From: Affinundibacterium baiyunense
Lineage (GTDB): Bacteria; Pseudomonadota; Gammaproteobacteria; Burkholderiales; Burkholderiaceae_D
Assembly (NCBI RefSeq): GCF_018139645.1
Contig: NZ_JAGSPM010000002.1
Span: 124,001-188,000, forward strand
DNA length: 64,000 bases
Reading direction: 5' to 3'
Shown here: in pieces, positions 26,709 to 36,711 of the stretch
How the letters are laid out: the number at the start of each line of letters is the position of its first letter
Numbering within the stretch: position 1 is the first letter of the stretch
Notes under the pieces: generated by a model
Told to the model about the DNA's origin: nothing
The model's database searches: none
What the model saw: only the letters and a program-made list of their open reading frames with translations
Translations under genes and position numbers: made by a program

Positions 26709-29700
26709 TCAAGTGTAGGAAACTTGATAAGCGTGTCGGGCGAAGACTTCAAACTCGGCCAAGGCCAAAGGTTTGCTATACAAGAAACCTTGATACGCAC
26801 GGCAGCCTTGTTGCTCCAAGAAGGCTTTTTGCGCCAGCGTTTCGACGCCTTCAGCGACTACACTTAAGCCCAAACTATCGGCTAACACGATCACCATTTT
26901 TGCGATCGCCGCATCATTCGGATCGATCAAAATATCGCGCACAAAACTTTGGTCAATTTTTAATTGATCCAGTGGCAGGCGTTTCAAATACGATAATGAA
27001 GAATAGCCAGTACCAAAATCATCTAATGAGAAACTCACACCACGTTGCCGCAATGCCGCCATTCTGGCGATGACTTCTTCGATATTCGAAATCGAAAATC
27101 CTTCCGTCAATTCCAATTTCAAACGACGTGGATCTGCGCCAGTTAAATCGATCACATCGGTGACTTGATCAACAAAATTTTTCTGATGAAACTGACTTGG
27201 ACTCACGTTCACCGCCAAAGTCAGGCCAGCAAATTCTGGAGCCTGCGCCCATTTCGCTAACTGTTGCATGGCGGTGTTGAGCACCCAATAGCCGAGAATC
27301 GTAATCAAGCCGGTGTCTTCTGCAATCGGAATAAATTCGGCTGGGGAGATCAAGCCACGTTCAGGATGACGCCAACGGATTAGCGCTTCTGCCGCGAATA
27401 ATTGGCCTTGATCATTGAACTGCGCTTGATAATGCAATTCAAACTGGTCATTCAGCATCGCATCACGCAGATCTTCTTCCAGTTCAGCACGTTGCGTAAC
27501 CATTGCCTGCATTTTCGGATCGAAGAAACGCACCGTATTGCGACCTGCTGCTTTGGCTTGATACATGGCTAAGTCCGCGCGCTTTAGCGGTTCAGCAATC
27601 GTTTCTGGTTTCTCGCCAAACAGCGTCACACCGATACTCGGCGAGCTATGATGTTCATTCACACCTAACCAATAAGTTTGATTTAATTCCGACAATATCT
27701 TGATCGCCACGGTTTCAGCTTGATTCGCGGCGTCAAAGATATCTTCGTCCAGATTTTCAAGCATCACGACAAATTCATCACCGCCCAAACGCGCCACCGT
27801 ATCGCCCTCGCGCGTGCAAAGACTTAAACGCTCAGCCACTTGGCGCAATAGCAAATCGCCGTGATCGTGACCCAAGGTGTCATTCAGCGTCTTAAAATTA
27901 TCTAAATCAATAAACAGCAAAGCGCCTTTACGGTGATGGCGATTACCTAATGCTAGTGCTTGCTCCAATCTATCCATCAGCAAACGACGATTTGGTAATT
28001 GCGTGAGTGGATCATAAAACGCCAAATTACGAATCTCATCTTCCGCCGTTTTACGCAGAGTAATGTCGTTAAAGGTACCAACATAGTGCGTGATGACGCC
28101 CGCCTCATCCGTCACGCTAGAAATATTCACCCACGCCGGAAACACACTGCCATTTTTGCGTTGGTCGGCGACTTCGCCTTGCCATGCACCGCGCTCAGCA
28201 ATGCTATTGAGCATCGCGAGATAACTGCTGTCTTGCTTAAACTGCTCACTTAAAAAGCGCGGTGGTTTGCCAACGATTTCATCGGCATGAAATCCGGTAA
28301 TTTGATTAAACGATTGATTGGTTCGCAATATCAACCAGTTTGCATCGGTCACAAACATGCCTTCTTGTGACTCAAAAGCGGTGGCAGCAATGCGCTGCGA
28401 TTCGGCATGGCGCTTGGCTTCGGTCTCATCGTGCCAAGCGACATACACCGATGGTGCGCCATCAAATTCAATTAAAGCTCCCTGTGCCATCACATCTATC
28501 GCGGTGCCATCGACTTTGACAAACTTGATTTCATAGCTTTGCTCTTGTCCACCAGGTTCGTTGATGGTTTTAATTCGCGTTTGCAACAGATGATGGAAAT
28601 CGGGATGAATAATCTCGGTAATCGGCCGGCCGATCAATTGTTCAGCGGAACTTGCGCCCAACATGCGAATCGCCGAAGCATTCACATAAATTAGACGTCC
28701 TTTGCGATGCACATTAATGCCTTCTGGCGACCATTCGACTAAAGTACGATGTCGTTCCTCGCTCGCATGCAAAGCCGCTTCCACTTTCTTGCGCACCGAA
28801 ATATCACGCACACTCGCTTGAATCAAGCTCTTACCATCCAACTCAACTAAATTTAGCAATACTTCCGCATCAAAACAAACGCCGGTATCCAAACGCTGAT
28901 GTATCCATTCACAAGCATATGCGCCATGCTCACGCGCTAGCGCAAAGTAATGATTTGATAGTTGTAAAGAACTGCGCCCTTCTGATTGATATTCTGGGGA
29001 CAAATCGATTGGTTTACATTGCATTAGATGTTGACGATCACGCGCGCCAAACAAACTGACCGCGGCAGGGTTGCAATCGATCATACGACGGACATCCATT
29101 ACAATCACTGCGCTGGCCGTAGCATTAAATAGTGTCAAGTGACGTGCTTCTGACCATGCCAATTCTTGACTGCGATCGGCAATCGTTGCTTCTAAGGATT
29201 CTTGGGCATTCTGCACGGCATCTGCCATACCATTGAACGCAGTGGTCAAGGTGCGAATTTCGCCTGTATCGTCTGGATTGATGACTGCCCGCACACCTAG
29301 ATCGCCGCGCCCTAATTGTGCTGCGCTGCTGGCAAGTCCATCTAATGGTCGGGTTAAGCGCCGCGCAAACATACGTATCAAGCTCAATGCCAACAAGCTA
29401 ATCAAACAACCTGCGATCAATAAGAAATCAATGTTTCTTAGTAGTCCGGATAAGACATCACTTTTTTTGGTCACTAAGACCATAGTCCACATTTGTGTCC
29501 GACTTAATCGCAAGTTGCGGTACACCGCGATCAATTCTTCATTGGCGGCATTGCGCTGAGACACACTTCCCTCGAAGCCACCCAAAACGGCACGATCTGG
29601 AATATACAAAGGTGTAGAACTGGCGATCTTAGGAAAGCTAAAAACCAAATTTGCTTTCGCATCGAATAATAAAGTGGTACCAAAACGCTTGACCAAATCG

Positions 29701-30431
29701 GCATCCAACATCAATCGGTCTTGCAAGAACAAATCTAAATCTAACAAACCTAGCAAAACGATCTTTGCCGGCTCTGTTGTATGCAATTTCACTGGCAGCA
29801 CAATTGCTTGCACCTTGTGTGCGGCTTCTGCGGCTTTATTCTGCGTATCTGACCAGCTCAAAATTAGCGAATCAAAATCGGGGCTCGCCGCCAATGCATT
29901 CAAATCTTGCTCGGGAATCGTTGTCTGCTCACCCGATGCGGCACTCGCTAGTACCGCCTTGCGCGATAAATCGATCAACATCAACCCACGAAAGCGGCGT
30001 GAACGGGCCTTACTTAAAATTTGAAATTTGTTTTCTAATTGCGCCGACAAGGCTGCTGATTCAAGATTTTTTTCAAGGCTTTTTTCACTGCGGCTTTCAC
30101 TACTTCTGTCCGCCTTCTTATCTACGTTCTTTTCTAAATCCTTTTCTGCACCGATCAGTGACATCGATGTCAAAATCCGCTTGATCTCGACACTTTCAGA
30201 AATAAAACTCAGATCAGCACTACTATCTTGCAGATCGGCGATCACTAGATTTCTCTGCAAATCAGCCTTCATTTCTAACTGTGTGATCGCGCTCAGAAGC
30301 CGCTCTTCACGTGCGCCAGTTAAACCGATTGCAGGTAGTCCCACATACCAAAGGAAAAACAATATGCCCATCGCCGCTAACAGCACAGCGGCGAAATATC
30401 CAGTTATCCGATTGGAGAACGAAGTGAACAT
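26709..30431 (-). CDS. Membrane PAS-GGDEF-EAL cyclic-di-GMP protein
   Basis: This 1240-residue inner-membrane signalling protein has a helix at about 9-30, a sensor region of about 300 residues outside the membrane, and a second helix at about 336-356. A HAMP segment and three PAS domains (about 425-800) follow, then GGDEF with an intact GGDEF motif at 883-887, and EAL with EAL at 1015-1017. Both the diguanylate cyclase and phosphodiesterase signatures look complete, so it could make or break cyclic-di-GMP. The sensor region holds a charged low-complexity patch (EKSLEKNLES). It lies 33 bp downstream of a PfkB kinase gene and is probably co-transcribed with it. Its C-terminal half resembles the MASE1 protein at 40416. 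Confidence 0.93.
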   Translation of the reverse strand: MFTSFSNRITGYFAAVLLAAMGILFFLWYVGLPAIGLTGAREERLLSAITQLEMKADLQRNLVIADLQDSSADLSFISESVEIKRILTSMSLIGAEKDLEKNVDKKADRSSESRSEKSLEKNLESAALSAQLENKFQILSKARSRRFRGLMLIDLSRKAVLASAASGEQTTIPEQDLNALAASPDFDSLILSWSDTQNKAAEAAHKVQAIVLPVKLHTTEPAKIVLLGLLDLDLFLQDRLMLDADLVKRFGTTLLFDAKANLVFSFPKIASSTPLYIPDRAVLGGFEGSVSQRNAANEELIAVYRNLRLSRTQMWTMVLVTKKSDVLSGLLRNIDFLLIAGCLISLLALSLIRMFARRLTRPLDGLASSAAQLGRGDLGVRAVINPDDTGEIRTLTTAFNGMADAVQNAQESLEATIADRSQELAWSEARHLTLFNATASAVIVMDVRRMIDCNPAAVSLFGARDRQHLMQCKPIDLSPEYQSEGRSSLQLSNHYFALAREHGAYACEWIHQRLDTGVCFDAEVLLNLVELDGKSLIQASVRDISVRKKVEAALHASEERHRTLVEWSPEGINVHRKGRLIYVNASAIRMLGASSAEQLIGRPITEIIHPDFHHLLQTRIKTINEPGGQEQSYEIKFVKVDGTAIDVMAQGALIEFDGAPSVYVAWHDETEAKRHAESQRIAATAFESQEGMFVTDANWLILRTNQSFNQITGFHADEIVGKPPRFLSEQFKQDSSYLAMLNSIAERGAWQGEVADQRKNGSVFPAWVNISSVTDEAGVITHYVGTFNDITLRKTAEDEIRNLAFYDPLTQLPNRRLLMDRLEQALALGNRHHRKGALLFIDLDNFKTLNDTLGHDHGDLLLRQVAERLSLCTREGDTVARLGGDEFVVMLENLDEDIFDAANQAETVAIKILSELNQTYWLGVNEHHSSPSIGVTLFGEKPETIAEPLKRADLAMYQAKAAGRNTVRFFDPKMQAMVTQRAELEEDLRDAMLNDQFELHYQAQFNDQGQLFAAEALIRWRHPERGLISPAEFIPIAEDTGLITILGYWVLNTAMQQLAKWAQAPEFAGLTLAVNVSPSQFHQKNFVDQVTDVIDLTGADPRRLKLELTEGFSISNIEEVIARMAALRQRGVSFSLDDFGTGYSSLSYLKRLPLDQLKIDQSFVRDILIDPNDAAIAKMVIVLADSLGLSVVAEGVETLAQKAFLEQQGCRAYQGFLYSKPLALAEFEVFARHAYQVSYT

Positions 30432-30464
30432 GTCAATTGATAGACGAAACCGACGCTTGCTTGA

Positions 30465-31481
30465 TCACATTGATGCTTCGTCCGCAAAAAATTGGCTTCG
30501 TAAATCGCGATACTGCTGCGCTTGTAAACGTGGTCCGTATTGCGTGACTACCGTGGCGGCTGCGCTATTGGCAAACTCCGCCGCACGAACAAAATCAACA
30601 CCGCGATGTACCGCATATAAAAACGCACCGGCAAACATATCGCCAGCGCCATTCGTATCAATCGCTTGCACTTTCGGTGCACTGACTTGATGTAACTGCT
30701 CACCATCAAACACAACGGCACCATCTGCACCACAGGTGATCGCAAATTTGTCAGCAAATTGCTTTAATAATTCGCAAGCCTGTTCAAAGTTATCGGATTG
30801 CGTAAAGCCCAAAACTTCATCACGATTACAGAAGATCAAATCGACTTTATTACCGATCATTTCTAACAAGCCATCACGGAAGAATTGCACCATGGCGGGA
30901 TCGGATAAGCTCAATGCAACACGCGTTCCGTGTTGTTGCGCATGTTCTCGCAATTGAATCGCCGCCTTACGACCAGTGGGGGAAGTCACCAAATAGCCTT
31001 CGATGTAGACGAAGTCACTCTCTTTTAATGCAGCCAAATCCAATTCATTGACACTGAGTTCTGCACTAATACCCAAAAAGGTATTCATGGTTCGCTCCGC
31101 ATCCGGCGTAATCATCACCAAGCACTTGCCGGTGATACCAGCTGGCGGCGTAATATGCTCAGGGATCGCAACACCAGCGGCTTTTAAATCCGCTAAATAG
31201 AAGGCGCCATTTTCATCGTTAGCGACCTTGCAAGAATAAAAACTCTTACAACCAAAGTAACTCGCTGCAATCGTGGTGTTAGCAGCAGAGCCGCCACTGG
31301 CACGCTTAGAAGCAACCAAATGGTGATCTAAAGCGGCAATCAACTCGGCCTGACGCGCTTCATCAACCAAGGTCATGACGCCTTTGTCCACGTTCATGGC
31401 GATTAAATCGGCATCGCTCAAGGTAATTTCAGTGTCAACTAAGGCGGCGCCTAGTCCATAAACGGCATAATGTTTTTTCAT
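30465..31481 (-). CDS. PfkB-family kinase, adenosine-kinase-like
   Basis: This 338-residue cytosolic kinase belongs to the ribokinase/PfkB family. The N-terminal region has the family GGSAANTTIAASYFG motif, and the C-terminal signature DTNGAGDMFAG contains the catalytic base D281. The overall pattern resembles bacterial adenosine kinases, which phosphorylate adenosine or a related nucleoside with ATP, but the substrate cannot be fixed from sequence. It is followed after 33 bp by the cyclic-di-GMP gene on the same strand. The upstream gap is shared with the divergent hybrid kinase gene. Confidence 0.88.
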   Translation of the reverse strand: MKKHYAVYGLGAALVDTEITLSDADLIAMNVDKGVMTLVDEARQAELIAALDHHLVASKRASGGSAANTTIAASYFGCKSFYSCKVANDENGAFYLADLKAAGVAIPEHITPPAGITGKCLVMITPDAERTMNTFLGISAELSVNELDLAALKESDFVYIEGYLVTSPTGRKAAIQLREHAQQHGTRVALSLSDPAMVQFFRDGLLEMIGNKVDLIFCNRDEVLGFTQSDNFEQACELLKQFADKFAITCGADGAVVFDGEQLHQVSAPKVQAIDTNGAGDMFAGAFLYAVHRGVDFVRAAEFANSAAATVVTQYGPRLQAQQYRDLRSQFFADEASM

Positions 31482-31557
31482 AAGTGGTGTAATTAAAAAG
31501 ACGAAAGCAATTTCTAAGAATCGGTTACAAAACGGTGTGCAATGTCGGCAAGCAGTT

Positions 31558-31577
31558 TAACGGAGTACTTCGTTAAT
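31558..31577. promoter_or_regulatory. 20-bp near-perfect palindrome in a divergent promoter region
   Basis: TTAACGGAGT is followed directly by ACTTCGTTAA, a palindrome with one mismatched pair. It sits between the PfkB kinase gene (minus) and the hybrid histidine kinase gene (plus), where a dimeric regulator could control both. It is followed by ATTTTTC. Confidence 0.4.
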
Positions 31578-31632
31578 TTTTCATTAGCTTATTTTTAAGC
31601 AAACAAGCTGGCATCGCTATTCTACAAACGCC

Positions 31633-34600
31633 ATGGCGAGCGATTCTGTCCTGACGCAAACGGGTTTGAACATTTTGCATTCAAAATGTTGCATTTTCGC
31701 GCAAATTGACACTTCCCAAAAGAAATATTTGATTGACGGCAATATCAAAACCCCGCAATACTTAAAAATTCTTGATTGCATCGACCTGCATGGACTGATT
31801 TTCGTGAAGAAATTCTGGCTCTCAAAGCAGTGGTTATTACCCAAATATCTCCCCACTGCCATCTTTTTTCTAGGCATGTGCTTTGCAATCGCAGGCACAT
31901 GGTGGCTAAACCATAACGAAAAAAATAAGCTCGAAAATGAGTTTAAGAATAAGGCTGAGCGGCTCACCAACGAAATCGAGCAACGATTTTCAACTCCGAT
32001 ATTTGGTTTAAATGGAATTAAAAGTCTATTTGGCGTCAATCAACAACTAAGCGCGGCAGAATTTAGTGCCGCCATTAAAACACATGATCTCGGCACTGAG
32101 TACCCAGGCGTACGCGGCTTTGGTTTTATTGAGAAAGTAAAAAAATCTGAGGTAGATAACTACCTAAGTCAACAACAACGCAATGGCAGAAGTGACTTCA
32201 AACTACAAGAATTTGATCCGAACGAGACCGATACCCGCTATCTAGCAAAGTATTTTGAATCGCCATATCGCAATCATTTCGTTCCAGGAACCGATTTTGG
32301 TTCTGATCGTCGACGTCGCGATGCGATTGAAGCTGCCATCAATTCTGGTTCGCCGAGCATCAGTTCCTTAATTTATGCACCACCAAAAGCTGAGAAAAAA
32401 GCCAGTCTTTTGTTATTTGTACCGGTATACCAGAACGCCTCTGTCCACGATAGCGTAGAGACACGGCAAACGAGCGTAATCGGTGTCGTCTATGCCCCCA
32501 TTTTTCTAGAAGAACTAATGTCGTCAATTGCCGATGTCGACAACGACATCGTGCAATTTCAACTAGAAAACACAGCGGCGTTTAATGGCTCAGAGATCAC
32601 GCGCTTTCTGAGTAAGAATGCAGTGAACAAGCAAACTGATACATCAGACGCCAAAGAAAATAGCGTACAGATAAAAAAAGCGATGTTCTCTAGCACGCGC
32701 GTGATCACCTTTCATAAACGTGATTTTAAGTTGACCATCGTCAGCACCCCACTATTTGAATCGAACTTACATAGAACCATACCAATCGCATTCTTCATTG
32801 CGATGAGTCTAATCAGTACTTTGCTCGCTTCCTTATTGAAGATGCAGCTTAGCTTCAATGAGCAAATACAGAAAAAGCTCGATGCCGCAGAACGCGACAA
32901 AGATGCCTTACTCAGCACTCTAAACATGCATGCAATCGTTTCTGTAACCGATGCGAGCGGTGAAATTATTGATGTCAATGAAGCGTTTTGTCGAACTAGC
33001 GGCTACAGCCGCGAAGCCTTAATTGGTCAAAATCATCGAATTATCAGTTCGAAAGAACACGATAACGCGTTTTGGTCAGATATCTGGCGTGATATTTCTA
33101 ACGGAACGCCGTGGCGCGGTGAGGTTTGTAATCGCGCACGCGACCAAAGACTGTACTGGGTCGATACCTTTATTGCCCCATTTAGAAATACCAATGGCGT
33201 GATCGAAAAATACATCGCGATTTGCACCGATGTGACCAATAATAAATTGGCAGAACAACGTCTACAAGCCGCATTACGCGACAGCGATGCCTTACTCAGC
33301 ACCTTAAATATGCATGCGATTGTGTCTATCGCCAATCATGAAGGTCGCATCGTCGAAGTCAATCAAGCTTACTGCCGTATTAGTGGCTACACACGTGAAG
33401 AAATTTTAGAAGGTAATCACAAAATCGTCGCAACCGGCGTGCAGTCGCCCGACTTCCTCTCGAATATGTGGCGCACGATTTCCACCGGCACACCTTGGCG
33501 TGGCGAAGTTTGCAATCGCACCAAAACTGGTAGTTTGTATTGGGTCGATACGTTTATCGCCCCCTTCAAAAATGAAAAAGGACAAATCGAAAAGTACATT
33601 TCTATCCGTACCGATATCACTGCTAGTAAGAAAGCGGCTAGCCGCTTAGCCAATCAACGATCTGCCTTGGCGCATATTATTGAAGGTACCAATGTCGGCA
33701 CTTGGGAATGGAATGTGGTCACAGGCGAGATGCGCCTGAATGAGCGCTGGGCTGATCAAATTGGCTATGAATTAAATGAATTAGGAACGCCAACTGTACA
33801 GACTTGGGACAACTTAACACACCCCGACGATCTGCAAAAAGCCAAAGCCCTGATGCAAAAACATTTTGCGCATAGACTTTCTTATTACGAATGTGAAAAC
33901 CGCTTAAAGCATAAAAATGGCAACTGGATTTGGGTACTGACGCGCGGCAGAATTTCGTCTTACACAACCGACGGAAAACCTGAGTGGGTCTCTGGTACGC
34001 AGATGGATATCACCGAGCGTAAAAAAGCCGAGGCAGAGTTACAGAAAAGTACGCAACTACTGTTAGCTGTTCGCGATCAGCTTACCAAGGCGGCAGAAAT
34101 TGCTGAGCTTGGCATTTGGAGCCGTGATCTACGTACCGATGAGCTGGTTTTCAATGACAGAATGTTTGATATTTATGAAATTCCACACAATCTCAGGAAG
34201 AGCAAATTATTCTATGACTTCTGGCGTGCCAAGGTCCATCCCGACGATTTAGCAGAAACTGAGGCCCACCTCGCAGCGGCGATTGCAGGGAATCAAAGTT
34301 ATAGCCCAATATTTCGTATCATTAGCCCAAGCAAGGGGATTCGTTACATACAATCGGCTGGCGGCATCGAGCGCGACGAGCATGGCACACCTATTTTAGT
34401 CACTGGCATCAATCGTGACATCACTTTGCAATATCAAGCGGAAGAAGCCTTACGGCTAGCTAAACAAGCGGCTGACGACGCCAATCAAGCGAAATCGGCT
34501 TTCCTAGCGAACATGAGCCATGAAATTCGCACACCGATGAACGCGATTTTGGGCATGCTCAGTTTGCTACGTAAAACCCCACTATCACCGCAACAGAATG

Positions 34601-36711
34601 ATTACGCTAGCAAAACCGAAGGTGCGGCACGTTCTTTGCTTAATTTGCTGAATGATATTTTAGATATTTCTAAAGTTGAAGCCGGCAAAATGACACTCGA
34701 CCCACATCCTTTCAAACTAGATCAGCTATTGCTAGAGCTGTCCGATTTATTGTTCATGAATCTCAACAATAAACCGGTCGATATTCTGTTTGATATTGAT
34801 CCGCAAGTTCCAGCGCGTTTGGTCGGTGATGCCATGCGTTTGCGACAAGTCCTGACGAATCTGGGTAGCAATGCGGTCAAGTTCACTGAGCAAGGTGAAG
34901 TTGTGATCGCAATTCGTGTATTGGAAAAGTCTGCCGAGAGTGTTCATCTACACTTCTTAGTGAAGGACACTGGTATAGGCATCGCACCAGAAAATCATCA
35001 GAAAATTTTTACCGGCTTTACGCAAGCCGAAGCCTCAACGACACGTCGTTTTGGCGGCTCAGGTTTGGGCATTGCGATTAGCCAAGGCTTGGTAGAAATG
35101 ATGGGTGGTAGCTTAGAAGTAGAAAGTACAATTGGTGAGGGATCCTGCTTCCATTTTAAAATTCAGTTGCCGATTGCAGAGAACCAACAAGGTCAAGCGG
35201 ATCAACAAGACATAAACGCATCGCGCCATTTGTTAATCGCAGAAGCCAACTTATTTGTGCGCGAACACTTAAAAGCCGCGTGCCAAGAGCTCTCCTATAC
35301 CACTGATTTTGTCGACAGTAGTCAAGCGGCACTCGAAGCATTACGCAATGAGCCTAAGAATTACCAAGCGATTTTGATTGATTGGGACAGTATTGAAGCC
35401 GATGGTTGGAGTGTGATTCGCGAGATCCGCGCCATTGCGCATGCCGCGTCACAAACCATGCTGCTGTTGCTGCGAGAAACCGAGCGGGGTTTATTCCAAC
35501 GCGCATCGCTCAAAGATCAATTACTGTTTGATCGCGTTCTGTTCAAACCCGTCAATGCGCGCAAACTTGCTGACAACTTGCGCGGGGTCGATGAACAAAG
35601 CGACAGCATAACAAACGAAGCGATCAAGCCCTTACAAGATTTACGCATTCTGTTGGTTGAAGACAATCTAAATAATCAACAAGTTGCACGCGAATTATTA
35701 GAGGCGGAAGGCGCACTAGTAATGCTCGCGCAGCATGGTTTAGAAGCGATTGAAATTATTTCTAGCGAACGACGTCCGTTCGATTTGGTTTTAATGGATT
35801 TACAGATGCCTGTGATGGATGGCTTCACGGCGACCCGGAAAATTCGTGGTGAAATGCGACGTAGTAATTTACCCATCATTGCGATGTCAGCCAATGTCAT
35901 GGAATCAGATCGCATCGCTTGTTTAGAGGCTGGTTTAAATGATCACGTAGGCAAACCATTTGATTTACAAAATTTGATTCAAGTTATTTTGCGGCACACA
36001 TCGCACGACGATGAAGTCAATCGTGACCACAGCAATTTAACGATACCGGAAGACCTAGAGTTAACCACTACAGCAAAACAGCTCGGATTCGATATCTATC
36101 CAGCACTGAACCGCATTGGTGGTCGAACCGACGTCTATTTACGCATGCTAGACATGTTCCGTAAAGATCTACAAAACTTGCCGGAACAGTTACAGAGCTG
36201 TATGCCTGATCACATCAACACCGCGCTGCGCCATCTGCACACTGTCAAAGGCATGTCTGGAACCTTGGGCGCCAATGGCCATGCGAAGATATTTGCAGAA
36301 ATCGAGAAAAAACTCGCGCAAACACATCAAGAGAAGCAAGTAGCAAGCGCGCGTCTATGCATACAAGAAACCTGTGAACTAATTCATGATCTTGAGTTAC
36401 AACTCGCGGAATTGGCACGTTATTTGGCGCAACGTAATGAGGCCATCAAATCACCGACCGCTACCGATCAATCAATCAATGATACTGACAAGGAATTTGA
36501 TCCAGTGAGGTTCCGACGTAATTTACTGGAGTTGATAGAACAACTCGATAACGCAGACATGGCTGCCACCGAAACTATCCTTGATTTACAAAAAGGATTT
36601 GAAAAACAGCTTGGCTCACAATTACGACCAATCGAAAGCGCTATTTCCATGCTTGATTTTAAGCTTGCACAAACGCTCAGTAATGAACTGCTAGAAGGGC
36701 TCCCCAAGTGA
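31633..36711 (+). CDS. CHASE-PAS hybrid sensor histidine kinase with two REC domains and HPt
   Basis: This is a 1692-residue multi-step phosphorelay kinase. A first helix lies at about 71-93, then an extracytoplasmic CHASE domain (about 100-370, with RGFGFIEKV) and a second helix at about 385-407. Four PAS domains follow; the first two (422-549 and 550-677) are a tandem duplication. HisKA contains FLANMSHEIRTP with H963, followed by an ATPase domain with DTGIGIAP. The first receiver domain is degenerate (LLIAEANLF), the second is complete with D1389, and an HPt domain has H1536. No good ribosome-binding site supports the ATG at 31633; a later GTG at 31804 would remove 57 unassigned residues. 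It overlaps the next gene by 4 bases. Confidence 0.93.
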   Translation: MASDSVLTQTGLNILHSKCCIFAQIDTSQKKYLIDGNIKTPQYLKILDCIDLHGLIFVKKFWLSKQWLLPKYLPTAIFFLGMCFAIAGTWWLNHNEKNKLENEFKNKAERLTNEIEQRFSTPIFGLNGIKSLFGVNQQLSAAEFSAAIKTHDLGTEYPGVRGFGFIEKVKKSEVDNYLSQQQRNGRSDFKLQEFDPNETDTRYLAKYFESPYRNHFVPGTDFGSDRRRRDAIEAAINSGSPSISSLIYAPPKAEKKASLLLFVPVYQNASVHDSVETRQTSVIGVVYAPIFLEELMSSIADVDNDIVQFQLENTAAFNGSEITRFLSKNAVNKQTDTSDAKENSVQIKKAMFSSTRVITFHKRDFKLTIVSTPLFESNLHRTIPIAFFIAMSLISTLLASLLKMQLSFNEQIQKKLDAAERDKDALLSTLNMHAIVSVTDASGEIIDVNEAFCRTSGYSREALIGQNHRIISSKEHDNAFWSDIWRDISNGTPWRGEVCNRARDQRLYWVDTFIAPFRNTNGVIEKYIAICTDVTNNKLAEQRLQAALRDSDALLSTLNMHAIVSIANHEGRIVEVNQAYCRISGYTREEILEGNHKIVATGVQSPDFLSNMWRTISTGTPWRGEVCNRTKTGSLYWVDTFIAPFKNEKGQIEKYISIRTDITASKKAASRLANQRSALAHIIEGTNVGTWEWNVVTGEMRLNERWADQIGYELNELGTPTVQTWDNLTHPDDLQKAKALMQKHFAHRLSYYECENRLKHKNGNWIWVLTRGRISSYTTDGKPEWVSGTQMDITERKKAEAELQKSTQLLLAVRDQLTKAAEIAELGIWSRDLRTDELVFNDRMFDIYEIPHNLRKSKLFYDFWRAKVHPDDLAETEAHLAAAIAGNQSYSPIFRIISPSKGIRYIQSAGGIERDEHGTPILVTGINRDITLQYQAEEALRLAKQAADDANQAKSAFLANMSHEIRTPMNAILGMLSLLRKTPLSPQQNDYASKTEGAARSLLNLLNDILDISKVEAGKMTLDPHPFKLDQLLLELSDLLFMNLNNKPVDILFDIDPQVPARLVGDAMRLRQVLTNLGSNAVKFTEQGEVVIAIRVLEKSAESVHLHFLVKDTGIGIAPENHQKIFTGFTQAEASTTRRFGGSGLGIAISQGLVEMMGGSLEVESTIGEGSCFHFKIQLPIAENQQGQADQQDINASRHLLIAEANLFVREHLKAACQELSYTTDFVDSSQAALEALRNEPKNYQAILIDWDSIEADGWSVIREIRAIAHAASQTMLLLLRETERGLFQRASLKDQLLFDRVLFKPVNARKLADNLRGVDEQSDSITNEAIKPLQDLRILLVEDNLNNQQVARELLEAEGALVMLAQHGLEAIEIISSERRPFDLVLMDLQMPVMDGFTATRKIRGEMRRSNLPIIAMSANVMESDRIACLEAGLNDHVGKPFDLQNLIQVILRHTSHDDEVNRDHSNLTIPEDLELTTTAKQLGFDIYPALNRIGGRTDVYLRMLDMFRKDLQNLPEQLQSCMPDHINTALRHLHTVKGMSGTLGANGHAKIFAEIEKKLAQTHQEKQVASARLCIQETCELIHDLELQLAELARYLAQRNEAIKSPTATDQSINDTDKEFDPVRFRRNLLELIEQLDNADMAATETILDLQKGFEKQLGSQLRPIESAISMLDFKLAQTLSNELLEGLPK
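32896..33663 (+). repeat. Tandem duplication of a PAS unit inside the hybrid kinase gene
   Basis: Two consecutive 384-bp units (32896-33279 and 33280-33663) encode matching 128-residue PAS segments. Both start with DALLSTLNMHAIVS and both contain GTPWRGEVCNR and YWVDTFIAPF. The copies differ at many third positions, so the duplication is not recent. Confidence 0.85.

Noticed and set aside
30028-30690. 220-codon plus-strand frame spanning two minus-strand genes
   Set aside because: It is a shadow of the GGDEF-EAL and PfkB kinase genes, with low-complexity Ser/Arg/Lys composition and no start signal.
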